This document shows positions 1-10,752 of a DNA stretch of 64,000 nucleotides, one piece after another. The position numbers were made by a program, and so were the translations under genes. The DNA lies in contig OZ241870.1 in NCBI GenBank assembly GCA_965202875.1, positions 2,356,001-2,420,000 on the forward strand. Direction: 5' to 3'. The stretch is from HK1 sp965202875. Lineage in GTDB: Bacteria > Pseudomonadota > Gammaproteobacteria > HK1. Under the pieces are notes generated by a model, which did no database searches, was not told the origin of the DNA, and was given only the letters and a program-made list of their open reading frames with translations. Every line of letters starts with the position of its first letter. Position 1 is the first letter of the stretch.

Positions 1-124
1 TCGCCGTTGTCCCCGGTCACGCCCCACTTCCCCCTCCGCGGCCCCGGAAATGCCCGAGCGACCGGCTTAAGGCCCCGATTGCCGCCGCGATACTCTGCTC
101 CGACGGCAAATCGGAGCCGTGGAC

Positions 125-229
125 TGTCTGTTTCATCCCTGTCTGTTTCATCCCTGTCTGTTTCATCCCTGTCTGTTTCATCCCTGTCTGTTTCATCCCT
201 GTCTGTTTCATCCCTGTCTGTTTCATCCC
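125..229. repeat. 15-bp tandem repeat, 7 copies, at the pqqD stop codon
   Basis: Seven head-to-tail, identical copies of a 15-bp unit (TGTCTGTTTCATCCC on the plus strand). On the minus strand each unit reads ATG AAA CAG ACA GGG, encoding MKQTG. Every unit also contains ATGA, so in the pqqD frame each unit offers a TGA stop and in the next frame an ATG. The first unit met by a ribosome coming from pqqD is the actual pqqD stop/start overlap. The reading frame opened by that ATG continues through all seven units and then 35 residues to a stop at 17-19, but that tail does not look like PqqE. The array probably arose by slippage on the original coupling site of a downstream gene that is now gone. 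There are no spacers, so this is not a CRISPR array. Confidence 0.95.
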
Positions 230-501
230 TGTGTAATCCAGCCCTTGCCGAGGGCGACGTCCAGAAACTCGACGACGTCCGCCTCAAGATCGGCGCCGGG
301 AAACGCTTCCCGGAGAGACGCCAGAACACCGTCCGGAGTGCGTTCGCCGTCGCAACGGCTCAGGATCGCGCCGGCACTCCCGCTGAGCCGGACCATGCCC
401 TCGGGATAGAGAAGGACATGGGCGCCCTGCGCCTCCTCCCACTGGAGCCGGAAGCCCGGCGCGATCGCGATTGCCCGATCCTGCGCCAGTTGCTTGTTCA
501 T
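223..501 (-). CDS. pqqD: PQQ biosynthesis peptide chaperone PqqD
   Basis: A 92-residue protein with the PqqD pattern throughout: an APGFRLQWEEAQ start, the HVLLYPEGMVRL strand, SGSAGAILSRCDG, then a C-terminal DVVEFLDVALGKGWI helix. PqqD is the small winged-helix chaperone that binds the PqqA precursor peptide and presents it to the radical-SAM enzyme PqqE. The ATG at 499-501 follows a good GGAGGA site. Length matches the family. The gene is an orphan here: upstream on this strand there is no pqqC, and the ATGA overlap expected for pqqE leads only into the tandem repeat and an unrecognisable short frame. It is either a displaced remnant of a pqq operon or the edge of one that begins before the window and has been rearranged. 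Confidence 0.88.
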   Translation of the reverse strand: MNKQLAQDRAIAIAPGFRLQWEEAQGAHVLLYPEGMVRLSGSAGAILSRCDGERTPDGVLASLREAFPGADLEADVVEFLDVALGKGWITQG

Positions 502-702
502 TCTTCATCCTCCGTGGCGAACCACGACGGCTCCCCCGGATGAGGAGCCGTTGGCGCCATCGAGGGGCGGCGCCGGATGCGGGCGCCTCCGATGCTAACG
601 AGCGGCACCCTGGCGATCAACGACGGCGCGGCATCCCGGCTTCCCGTCCCCGCGGATCGGGTACATTGTGCCGGCGGCGGTACGGCCGACCGGGAGGCAA
701 CG

Positions 703-1377
703 ATGGACGTTTCGAACAGGGTCTCCGGCACGGGAACGCCCCACTTCACGCCCGCCGCCGGCGCGGGAAGCGGCGGCGGGATCGGCCTGCTTCCGGCCAA
801 GCGTGGACGTCCACGTCGGCGGCCCCCCGCCGGTGCGAGAGGCGATGGCCACGGGATCGGCGGCCGAGCCTTCCGTTGCACGGTCGTCACGGCGCTGGCC
901 GCCGCCCTGCTGCTCGCCGCGGGCGGGGCCGATGCAGGGGATCTCCTGGTCGGCACGGCGCCGGGCCGGGACGGCTCGCCGCTCACGTTCCGGCTCGAAG
1001 CCGAGAACCGGCGCGACGTGGTGGGAGGACGCATCGTCCTCGGGGAGATCGAGTACGAGGTCTCCAGGATCAGCCGGCTCGGCCTGATCGGAGCGCGCCG
1101 CTTCGCAGGCGGCGACCCCGGGCAGGAACGTTACGCGGAGTTCCTGGTGTTCTCCTCGTCGTTCGGCGAGCAGACCGCGGTCGGGAAGCCCTGGCTGGCC
1201 GCACGTGAGGCGTACGGCTGCGAAGATCCGTACAACACCTACCTTGCCTTCTATCGGGTCGAAGGCGAAGCGGCGGTGAAGTCGCTCGGCCCGATCCCCT
1301 ACCCCGCCCTGGCCGAGGACCCCTCGCTCTCGCAGCGCTCCCGGGTGCTTTGCTTCATGGCGCGCCCGCCCGGCTGA
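703..1377 (+). CDS. secreted protein of unknown function
   Basis: I do not recognise the family. The ATG at 703 has a GGGAGG site just upstream and gives 224 residues. A basic stretch (residues about 35-55) is followed by a hydrophobic segment, TVVTALAAALLLAAGG, that looks like an unusually late signal peptide or membrane anchor. The mature part, about 150 residues, begins near DAGDLLVGTAPGRDG. It contains a beta-rich region (RRDVVGGRIVLGEIEYEV) and an alternation of charged and aromatic residues ending in RSRVLCFMARPPG. The two cysteines, one in YGCEDPYNTYLAFYR and one in VLCFM, could form a disulphide if exported. It faces mnmG tail to tail with 11 bp between the stops. The long N-terminal extension may mean the true start is further in. 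Confidence 0.55.
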   Translation: MDVSNRVSGTGTPHFTPAAGAGSGGGIGLLPAKRGRPRRRPPAGARGDGHGIGGRAFRCTVVTALAAALLLAAGGADAGDLLVGTAPGRDGSPLTFRLEAENRRDVVGGRIVLGEIEYEVSRISRLGLIGARRFAGGDPGQERYAEFLVFSSSFGEQTAVGKPWLAAREAYGCEDPYNTYLAFYRVEGEAAVKSLGPIPYPALAEDPSLSQRSRVLCFMARPPG

Positions 1378-1388
1378 AAGGGCGTCGT

Positions 1389-3332
1389 TCACGCGATGCG
1401 CCGCATGTCCCCGGACGGCGGCTCGGGCGCGGACACGGGTGCGGGCGCGGCACGGGCGGACAGGGCGCGCTTCTTCAGGTGCACCAGCAGCAGGGAGACG
1501 GCGGCCGGGGTCACCCCGGCGATCCGCGCCGCCTGGCCCACCGAGGCCGGGCGGTACCGTTCGAGCTTCTCGCGCACCTCCGCGGAGAGCCCGCGCACCG
1601 CCGCGTAGTCGAGATCGTCGGGCAACGGCGCGTCCTCGTGCTGCCGGGCGCGCTCGATCTCGTCGCGCTGGCGCTGGATGTACCCGTCGTAGCGCGCCTG
1701 GATCTCCATCTGCTGCGCCACCGCCTCGTCGTCGACGCCCGGCCCGAGCCCCTCCACCCCGACCAGCGCGCGGTACGACGCCTCCGGGCGCTTGAGCAGA
1801 TCGAAGACCGCGCAGTCGCGCGAGAGCGGCGCCCCGAGCACCCCGGCCAGCGCCTCCGCGCAACGCGAGGACGGTCCCACCCGCAGAGCTTCGAGGCGCG
1901 CGCGCTCGCCCTCGATCCGCTCCCGCTTGGCGGCGAAGGCGTCCCAGCGCGCGTCGTCCACCAGCCCGAGGCGGCGTCCGGTTTCAGTCAGCCGCAGGTC
2001 CGCGTTGTCCTCGCGCAGCATCAGGCGGTACTCCGCGCGGCTCGTGAACATGCGGTAGGGCTCGCTCGTGCCGCGGGTGACCAGGTCGTCCACGAGCACG
2101 CCGATGTACGCCTCGTGGCGACGCGGGTACCACGGCTCGTCCCCGCGGGCGCGGAGCGCCGCGTTCACCCCGGCGACGAGCCCTTGCGCGGCGGCCTCCT
2201 CGTAGCCGGTGGTGCCGTTGATCTGGCCCGCGAAGAACAGGCTCTCCACCCGGCGGGTCTCCAGCCACGGCCGCAGCTCCCGCGGGTCGAAGTAGTCGTA
2301 CTCGATGGCGTAGCCCGGGCGGGTGACGTGCGCGCGCTCGAAGCCCGCGATGGTGCGCACGAGCTCGATCTGCACGTCGAAGGGGAGGCTGGTCGAGATC
2401 CCGTTCGGATAGACCTCGGTGGTGTCCAGCCCCTCCGGCTCGACGAAGATCTGGTGCGCGTCCTTCTCCGCGAAGCGCACCACCTTGTCCTCCACCGAGG
2501 GGCAGTAGCGCGGCCCCGCGCCGTCGATGACCCCGGTGTACATCGGCGAGCGGTCGAGCGCATCGAGGATGAGCGCGTGGGTGCGCTCGTTGGTGTGGGT
2601 GATGTGGCACGGCGCCTGCGCGGGATGCCGCTCCCGGCTGCCGAGGTACGAGAACACCGGCCGAGGGTCGTCGCCCGGCTGGGGCTCGAGGCGGGAGAAG
2701 TCGATGGTGCGCCCGTCGATGCGCGGCGGCGTGCCGGTCTTCAGCCGCCCCACCGCGAACCCGCGCTCGCGCAGCCTGTGCGCCAGCGCGTTCGAGGGCG
2801 GATCGCCGGCGCGGCCTCCCTCGTGGTTCCGGAGCCCCACGTGGATGCGTCCGCCGAGGAAGGTGCCGACGGTCATCACCACGCACGCGGCCTCGATGCG
2901 CACCCCGATCCCGGTCACCACCCCGCGCACCGTATCCCCGTCCACGAGGAGATCCGAGACGGTCTGCTGGAGCAGCGTGAGCCGGGGCGCGCGTTCGAGC
3001 ACCCCGCGCATGTGCCGGCGGTACAGCGCGCGGTCGATCTGGGCGCGGGTCGCCCGCACCGCGGGACCCTTGCGCGCGTTCAGGGTGCGGAAGTGGATCC
3101 CGCAGTGGTCCGCGGCCACCGCCATCGCCCCGCCGAGGGCGTCGATCTCCTTGACGAGGTGCCCCTTGCCGATCCCGCCGATGGCCGGGTTGCAGCTCAT
3201 CTGCCCCAGCGTCTCGATGCTCTGGGTGAGCAGCAGGGTCTGCGCCCCGGCCCGCGCCGCGGCCAGCGCCGCCTCGGTGCCGGCATGGCCGCCACCGACG
3301 ACGATCACGTCGAATGTGCGGGGGTAGCGCAT
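1389..3332 (-). CDS. mnmG: tRNA uridine-5-carboxymethylaminomethyl(34) synthesis enzyme MnmG (GidA)
   Basis: A 647-residue FAD- and NADH-dependent enzyme that works with MnmE to add carboxymethylaminomethyl (or aminomethyl) groups to U34 of several tRNAs. The N-terminus shows the FAD-binding fingerprint DVIVVGGGHAGTEAA. The family signatures GGIGKGHLVKEIDALGG, GTPPRIDGRTIDFS and the C-terminal TSRAEYRLMLREDNADLRLT are all present. Length is close to the E. coli protein (about 629). I start it at the ATG at 3330-3332 (MRYPRTFD); the frame stays open further upstream but that sequence is not family-like. It usually neighbours rsmG (gidB) in gammaproteobacteria; that gene is not here. An HTH gene starts about 150 bp upstream on the other strand. 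Confidence 0.97.
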   Translation of the reverse strand: MRYPRTFDVIVVGGGHAGTEAALAAARAGAQTLLLTQSIETLGQMSCNPAIGGIGKGHLVKEIDALGGAMAVAADHCGIHFRTLNARKGPAVRATRAQIDRALYRRHMRGVLERAPRLTLLQQTVSDLLVDGDTVRGVVTGIGVRIEAACVVMTVGTFLGGRIHVGLRNHEGGRAGDPPSNALAHRLRERGFAVGRLKTGTPPRIDGRTIDFSRLEPQPGDDPRPVFSYLGSRERHPAQAPCHITHTNERTHALILDALDRSPMYTGVIDGAGPRYCPSVEDKVVRFAEKDAHQIFVEPEGLDTTEVYPNGISTSLPFDVQIELVRTIAGFERAHVTRPGYAIEYDYFDPRELRPWLETRRVESLFFAGQINGTTGYEEAAAQGLVAGVNAALRARGDEPWYPRRHEAYIGVLVDDLVTRGTSEPYRMFTSRAEYRLMLREDNADLRLTETGRRLGLVDDARWDAFAAKRERIEGERARLEALRVGPSSRCAEALAGVLGAPLSRDCAVFDLLKRPEASYRALVGVEGLGPGVDDEAVAQQMEIQARYDGYIQRQRDEIERARQHEDAPLPDDLDYAAVRGLSAEVREKLERYRPASVGQAARIAGVTPAAVSLLLVHLKKRALSARAAPAPVSAPEPPSGDMRRIA

Positions 3333-3483
3333 GTGGGTGGGGCCGTTCAGGGCGGCGCGGGAAGCCGGGGACGAAATGGTAGCCGGCGCAGGCATCGTCC
3401 GGGAACCCCGCGGGCAGGATTCGGGGGATGCCGGGCGGGAATGGTGGCAGGACGCGGGGCGCGGCGGTACGGAAGGAGGTGAA

Positions 3484-4032
3484 ATGAGCACGTTCGGCGA
3501 CGATCCGATCCAGTCCATGCACGAAGCCCTCGCCCACGCAAAGGGCGATGGTCCCGCCGTCGTGCACGCTCCCATGACCCCGCGCAAGGTCCGCGAGCGG
3601 ACAAAGCTCACGCAGGCGCAGATGGCGCCACTGATGGGCATGAGCCTTTCAGGCTACCGGAAATGGGAGCAGGGAACGCGCCGGATCGGCGGTCCGGCCG
3701 CGACGCTTCTACGGGTGCTCGAAAGGGAGCCGGCGGATGCCAGGGTGCCGATGGTCTTCGCTGGCCCCCGGGCTTCCCCTGTCGCGGGACTCCATCTTTC
3801 CGCGCCGCCGACCAACACCCACCCGCGCAACACGATTACGTCAACGAGCTCGTGTTTTCTGCTCCAATTCCCACTGACCGATCGGCTCACGGATTTCGGC
3901 TCACGGATCTTGCGTTCGGGAAAGAGGGTCAATCAGACTCCCCGTTGTGGACATGTATTGGCGTTTTTCCGGTCAAGGCGCCGTCAGATCACGCGATCGA
4001 CCGACGTCAGGATCGATGCCGGTGGGTTTTGA
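3484..4032 (+). CDS. HTH-type antitoxin-like regulator with an abnormal C-terminus
   Basis: The ATG at 3484 follows a near-perfect GGAAGGAGGTG ribosome site. Residues about 30-85 are a Cro/C1-type helix-turn-helix of the kind found in antitoxins of RelE/HigB-like pairs: TPRKVRERTKLTQAQMAPLMG, then MSLSGYRKWEQGTRRIGGPA and TLLRVLEREP. Members of this family normally end soon after that last motif. Here the frame runs on for another 90 or so residues through DNA whose opposite strand encodes an ISAs1 transposase fragment. The C-terminal half is therefore probably not native, and an insertion or deletion has replaced the original stop. No partner toxin is visible beside it. The HTH part is confident; function of the present product is uncertain. 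Confidence 0.7.
   Translation: MSTFGDDPIQSMHEALAHAKGDGPAVVHAPMTPRKVRERTKLTQAQMAPLMGMSLSGYRKWEQGTRRIGGPAATLLRVLEREPADARVPMVFAGPRASPVAGLHLSAPPTNTHPRNTITSTSSCFLLQFPLTDRLTDFGSRILRSGKRVNQTPRCGHVLAFFRSRRRQITRSTDVRIDAGGF
3789..3917 (-). pseudogene. ISAs1-family transposase remnant
   Basis: Reading the minus strand gives KHELVDVIVL followed by a GAERWS stretch. This lines up with KHELIDVIVLC...GAEGWS of the ISAs1-type transposase at 63121-63615 in this same window. Only about 40 residues are recognisable and the residues in between are degenerate. It overlaps the 3' part of the HTH gene on the other strand. It is a relic of an insertion whose remainder is gone, and it explains the odd tail of that gene. 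Confidence 0.65.
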
Positions 4033-4158
4033 TCGTCCTGTCCTGGATACCTGAACCATCCGGACGATCGCCTGGCGATTCCGCCATGCGGAATCGAAGC
4101 CGCCCCCCGGCCAACGTCGTTGACGGGCGGGAAACGGTCTTGTTCCGCGAGGATACGG

Positions 4159-5295
4159 ATGCCCCCTCCCTTCACCCTGTCCGTCTCTCCCCGGCTGCGC
4201 TCGACCCCGTTCCACGACCGCGTGCTCGCGGCGGGGGCGCAGGCGTTCACCGTCTACAACCACATGCTGCTGCCGGTGATGTACGAATCGCTGGAGGCCG
4301 ACTACCGGCACCTCACCGAACAGGTCCAGCTCTGGGACGTCGCGGGGGAGCGGCAGGTCGAGGTCCGCGGGCGGGATGCGCTCGCGCTGGTCGAGTGGAT
4401 GACCCCGCGCGACGTCGGACGCTGCGCGGTCGGCCGGTGCAGGTACGCGCCCCTCGCCGACGAGAACGGCGGGATCGTCAACGACCCGCTGATCCTCCGG
4501 CTGGCGGAGGACCGTTTCTGGATCTCCGTGGCGGACTCCGACGTTCTGCTCTGGGCCAAGGGCCTCGCGGCCGGGCGGGGCTTCGACGCCACCGTGACCG
4601 AGCCGGACGTCTCGCCGCTCGGACTGCAGGGGCCGCTGGCGGGCGACGTGGCCGAGGCCGTCTTCGGCCCCTGGACGCGGGCCTTGCGCTTCTTCCGGTT
4701 CCGGGAGATCGAGCTCGACGGCATCCCCGTGGTCGTCGCGCGCTCGGGCTGGAGCAAGCAGGGCGGGTTCGAGATCTACCTCCGGGACGGCTCGCTCGGG
4801 GGCGCGCTCTGGGATCGGATCATGGAGGCGGGCGCACCGTCCGGAATCCGTCCCGGCGCCCCGAACCTCATCGAACGCATCGAGAGCCGGCTCATCTCCT
4901 ACGGAACCGACGTGACCCTCGAACACGATCCCTTCGAGGCCGGGCTCGAAGCCTGGTGCGACCTCGACAAGCCGGCCGAGTACCTCGCGCGCGACGCCCT
5001 GGCCGCGCGGCGGGGCAGCCCGCCGGCGCGGCGGCTGGAAAGGGTGGTCATCGGCGGCGGGCGGATCGAGCCGAATGCCGAATTCCTGCCGCTGCACGCC
5101 GCCGGCTGCGCCGCGGGATACGTCACGAGCGCGGCGTACTCTCCGCGGCTCGAATGCAACGTCGCCCTCGCGATGGTCGCGACGGAGCGGGAGCCGGACG
5201 CTCTCCGGGTGACGCTCGCGGGCGGAGAGGAGCGCAGCGTCGCCGTGGTGGGCGAGGACTGGAACACGCCCGGCGACTTGCGTACCGGTGTGTAG
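4159..5295 (+). CDS. dmdA: DMSP demethylase-like aminomethyltransferase (GcvT fold)
   Basis: A 378-residue protein of the GcvT/aminomethyltransferase fold. It matches DmdA, which transfers a methyl group from dimethylsulfoniopropionate to tetrahydrofolate, rather than the glycine-cleavage T protein. DmdA-like blocks visible in order are AFTVYNHMLLP, LWDVAGERQVEV, MTPRDVGRC, YAPLADENGGIVNDP, RFWISVADSD, EPDVSPLGLQGP, RSGWSKQGGFEIYL and PNLIERIESRLISYGTDVT. The C-terminus is somewhat longer than in the pelagic SAR11 enzyme. Start ATG 4159 (MPPPFTLSVS) has a GAGGATA site. No gcvH, gcvP or dmdBCD lies beside it. DmdA and related demethylases share much sequence, so the exact substrate is inferred. 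Confidence 0.8.
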   Translation: MPPPFTLSVSPRLRSTPFHDRVLAAGAQAFTVYNHMLLPVMYESLEADYRHLTEQVQLWDVAGERQVEVRGRDALALVEWMTPRDVGRCAVGRCRYAPLADENGGIVNDPLILRLAEDRFWISVADSDVLLWAKGLAAGRGFDATVTEPDVSPLGLQGPLAGDVAEAVFGPWTRALRFFRFREIELDGIPVVVARSGWSKQGGFEIYLRDGSLGGALWDRIMEAGAPSGIRPGAPNLIERIESRLISYGTDVTLEHDPFEAGLEAWCDLDKPAEYLARDALAARRGSPPARRLERVVIGGGRIEPNAEFLPLHAAGCAAGYVTSAAYSPRLECNVALAMVATEREPDALRVTLAGGEERSVAVVGEDWNTPGDLRTGV

Positions 5296-5381
5296 GTCGC
5301 GTTGACGAGCATCTTCGCCGTTTTGCATGGGGTTCGATCGATGCGGGATCCTCGTTCGCCGGGTCGCGGGAGGCCGGGGAG

Positions 5382-5606
5382 ATGAAGTTCTCGAAGGTCA
5401 CGTCGCGCGGTCAGACGACGATCCCGAAGAGCATCCGCGAGGCGGCGGGCCTCTACGCGGGCGACGTGCTCGCATTCGAGACGGACGGCGATCGCGTGCT
5501 GGTCCGCAAGGTGGCCGAAGGACACGACGACCCCCTGCAAGCGCTCTCCGAGACGTTGAGCGAGTGGACGTCGGCCGAAGACGAGGAAGCCTGGCGTGAC
5601 CTGTGA
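5382..5606 (+). CDS. AbrB/SpoVT-type antitoxin
   Basis: A 74-residue protein whose first 45 residues are a swapped-hairpin AbrB domain: MKFSKVTSRGQTTIPKSIREA, then GDVLAFETDGDRVLVRK. The acidic C-terminal tail (LQALSETLSEWTSAEDEEAW) is the kind that covers a toxin. It ends inside the start of the next gene, an 11-bp overlap typical of translationally coupled toxin-antitoxin pairs. A GGGAGGCCGGGGAG stretch precedes the ATG. Such antitoxins bind their own promoter with the toxin. Confidence 0.88.
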   Translation: MKFSKVTSRGQTTIPKSIREAAGLYAGDVLAFETDGDRVLVRKVAEGHDDPLQALSETLSEWTSAEDEEAWRDL

Positions 5607-6048
5607 GCCGTTCGAGGTCGTGGTGGTGCCCTTTCCGTTCACCGATCGGCAGGCGGAGCGGCGCCGTCCGGCTCTGGTCATCTCGTCGCCGGACTTCAAC
5701 GCGAGCCACGACCAGTCGATTCTGGCCATGATCACGTCGGCCGGGGGCGAGTGGCCGAGCGACGTGGCGATCCGGGATTGGCACGAAGCCGGCCTCAGCG
5801 TCCCCTGCAAGGTCCGTCTCAAGCTGTTCACCCTCGACGACGCCCTGATCCTCCGCAAGGCCGGCAGGCTGTCGGCGCCCCTTTCCCTTGTCGAACGAGC
5901 CCGGACCCCTCGATGCGCCGTCGTCCTTGCGATCGAGCCGGGTTGGACTTGCTCACCCCCCGGATGGCGCTCGACCGTCCGGCGGCGCTATGATTGCCGC
6001 CGGCCGCCGGGCTCCGGCGGCCGCAAAGGCTGTGAAGGGGAGGAGTAG
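5596..6048 (+). CDS. MazF/PemK-family endoribonuclease toxin, C-terminus possibly frameshifted
   Basis: GTG start at 5596, overlapping the antitoxin stop. Residues 6-110 follow the PemK/MazF barrel: FEVVVVPFPFTDRQAERRRPALVIS, then ILAMITSA, WPSDVAIRDWHEAGL and VRLKLFTLDDALILRKAGRLS. These toxins cut mRNA and are neutralised by the upstream antitoxin. Family members of this subtype usually stop near 110-120 residues, just after the GRLS motif and one more helix. Here the frame continues to 150 residues with an arginine- and glycine-rich tail that looks non-native. A frameshift near 5880-5900 may have replaced the final helix, or the native stop has been lost. The T-box leader of ileS begins at the end of this gene. 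Confidence 0.75.
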   Translation: MTCEPFEVVVVPFPFTDRQAERRRPALVISSPDFNASHDQSILAMITSAGGEWPSDVAIRDWHEAGLSVPCKVRLKLFTLDDALILRKAGRLSAPLSLVERARTPRCAVVLAIEPGWTCSPPGWRSTVRRRYDCRRPPGSGGRKGCEGEE

Positions 6049-6517
6049 CCGGACCGGTGCGGGTCCGAGCGAGCGGAGGATGGTGGAAGCTCCGCGCCGC
6101 GCCCCCGGTGAAGATCGCCCCGGAGCCGCCGACCGAAAGGGTGTCCGGCCCGATAGTGCCCGATGGCTTGCGTGCCCGCAGCCCGTCCCCGCGGGGGCGG
6201 GGGGCGCTTCGAGCCGAAGATCGTTCCGGACGTTCCCGGCAGGCTCGGCCGGCCGGCCCCCGTCACCGGGCCGGGTCATCGCACCCTCGCCCCCCGTTTC
6301 CGGGGGCGTGCTTCCGCGGGGACATGCTTTCGCGGAGGCAGGTGGTGACCGCAAGGCCCGCGCCGCGAGGCGCGGGTGAAACCGGGTGGTACCGCGACCT
6401 CGCCCGCTTGCGAAGCGGTCGAACCATCGCCCCGGGAGTCGATGGAGAGCGAGCCCCGAGCAAGGGCGCGTCCTGCATCGGATCTCGGGGCGTTGTCGTT
6501 TTCGGGGAGCAGCGACG
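6040..6517 (+). promoter_or_regulatory. T-box riboswitch leader of ileS (tRNA-Ile sensing)
   Basis: About 470 nt of leader before ileS carry the hallmarks of a T-box. (1) The T-box core AAACCGGGTGGTACCGCG at 6379-6396 contains the TGGTACC bulge. The TGGT part pairs with an uncharged ACCA tRNA end, as expected for tRNA-Ile with discriminator A. (2) A CGCGG/CCGCG helix (6371-6375 with 6392-6396) frames the antiterminator or antisequestrator. (3) The stem I region at about 6060-6125 contains GATGGTGGAAGC inside a GCGGAG/CTCCGC hairpin. It then has GTGAAGATCGCCCCGGAGC with the isoleucine codon ATC at 6114-6116, the expected place and context for a specifier. (4) A competing helix is possible, ACCGC (6391-6395) with GCGGT just downstream. 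No U-run terminator follows the T-box closely, so translational control is more likely. T-boxes are known mainly from Firmicutes and Actinobacteria. Confidence 0.88.
6453..6491 (+). promoter_or_regulatory. hairpin between T-box and ileS start
   Basis: GCCCCGAG (6453-6460) is complementary to CTCGGGGC (6484-6491) across a 23-nt loop, followed by GTTGTCGTTTT. The same CCCCGA can instead pair with TCGGGG at 6502-6507, which contains the ileS ribosome site GGGGAG. This is a plausible switch exposing or hiding the ribosome site, or a weak intrinsic terminator. The structure is read by eye, not folded computationally. Confidence 0.45.
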
Positions 6518-10078
<3,561 letters not shown>

Positions 10079-10176
10079 GCGCCGATACGACTCAACCCGA
10101 ATCCCGGTTGAGCCACGCCCGAAGACGGGTAGTCCAGTACCTGGGTCGCCGCCTCGGGACGGAGCCGATACGTCAC
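10079..10176 (-). pseudogene. RelE/ParE-type toxin, truncated against ileS
   Basis: The minus strand starts with a GTG at 10174-10176 that overlaps the antitoxin stop (GTGA). It reads VTYRLRPEAATQVLDY, the usual beginning of a ParE/RelE toxin. After about 20 residues the match ends. The frame then runs through the antisense of the ileS 3' end to a stop at 9949. The body of the toxin has been replaced by ileS, which marks the right-hand edge of an ileS insertion or rearrangement. Confidence 0.6.
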
Positions 10177-10460
10177 CGAAGCAACGCCCGGGCTTTTCGC
10201 CGTACTTCCTCGGTGGGTATCGATCGCGCATCCCCGCGATCGAGCTCGCGAGCGCGTCTGTCCGCTTCCGAAAGCCAAGTCTGCGCAAGCTCTTCTTCCG
10301 ATGGATCATCGAGGCTCAGCAGCAGCTTTTGAGCGAGCTCCGCGCGTTCATCCGGCGGGAGACCCGGAACGGTCTCTTGCAGTGTCTTGGATTCCTGATT
10401 TTCTCCTTTTGCTACGTAAGCGCCCCGTGAAGCGTGAAGTACGTCATACCATAGGCTCAT
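10173..10460 (-). CDS. addiction-module antitoxin (putative addiction module component family)
   Basis: A 95-residue protein. The C-terminal 60 residues match the short antitoxin family that accompanies RelE-like toxins: LPPDERAELAQKLLLSLDD, then TWLSEADRRARELDRG and the ending IPTEEVRRKARALL. The ATG used is at 10458-10460, which gives an N-terminal extension of about 30 residues compared with the family; no better ATG or GTG lies closer to the conserved part. It is followed by the start of a ParE-like toxin with a GTGA overlap, but that toxin is truncated, so the antitoxin is probably orphaned. Confidence 0.78.
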   Translation of the reverse strand: MSLWYDVLHASRGAYVAKGENQESKTLQETVPGLPPDERAELAQKLLLSLDDPSEEELAQTWLSEADRRARELDRGDARSIPTEEVRRKARALLR

Positions 10461-10752
10461 TCTCTGTGTGAACCGCGCCGGATTGCATCGGCGGCGACCA
10501 TCCCGATTGCGGGGGCAGGTAGTCGAACCGCCGTCGGACCGGCGCCGGCACCACGACCTGGAGGATGGGCTCTGGCCTCGGAAGTTTTCTCACTTTTTGC
10601 AAAATACAAGCAGCATTCCATTGATCCCGAGATCATCGCAGAATCCTGGACTGGATTCGGAGACGACAGATGGAAACGAAAGGCATTCTGCGACGGCACG
10701 ATATCGAAGACTCGCAGACTGCTCCGGTATGGCGAGGGTCAGATCAGCACAA

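Noticed and set aside
17..226. pqqE start
   Set aside because: After the MKQTG repeats the frame gives 35 residues without any radical-SAM features and then stops.
125..229. CRISPR array
   Set aside because: The units are 15 bp and directly adjacent with no spacers; no intact cas genes are nearby.
1350..3482. Plus-strand frame opposite mnmG
   Set aside because: Mirror of MnmG codon bias, no recognisable domain.
6453..6491. Classical intrinsic terminator of the T-box
   Set aside because: The stem is only 8 bp with a 23-nt loop and no uninterrupted U-run; kept only as a possible regulatory hairpin.
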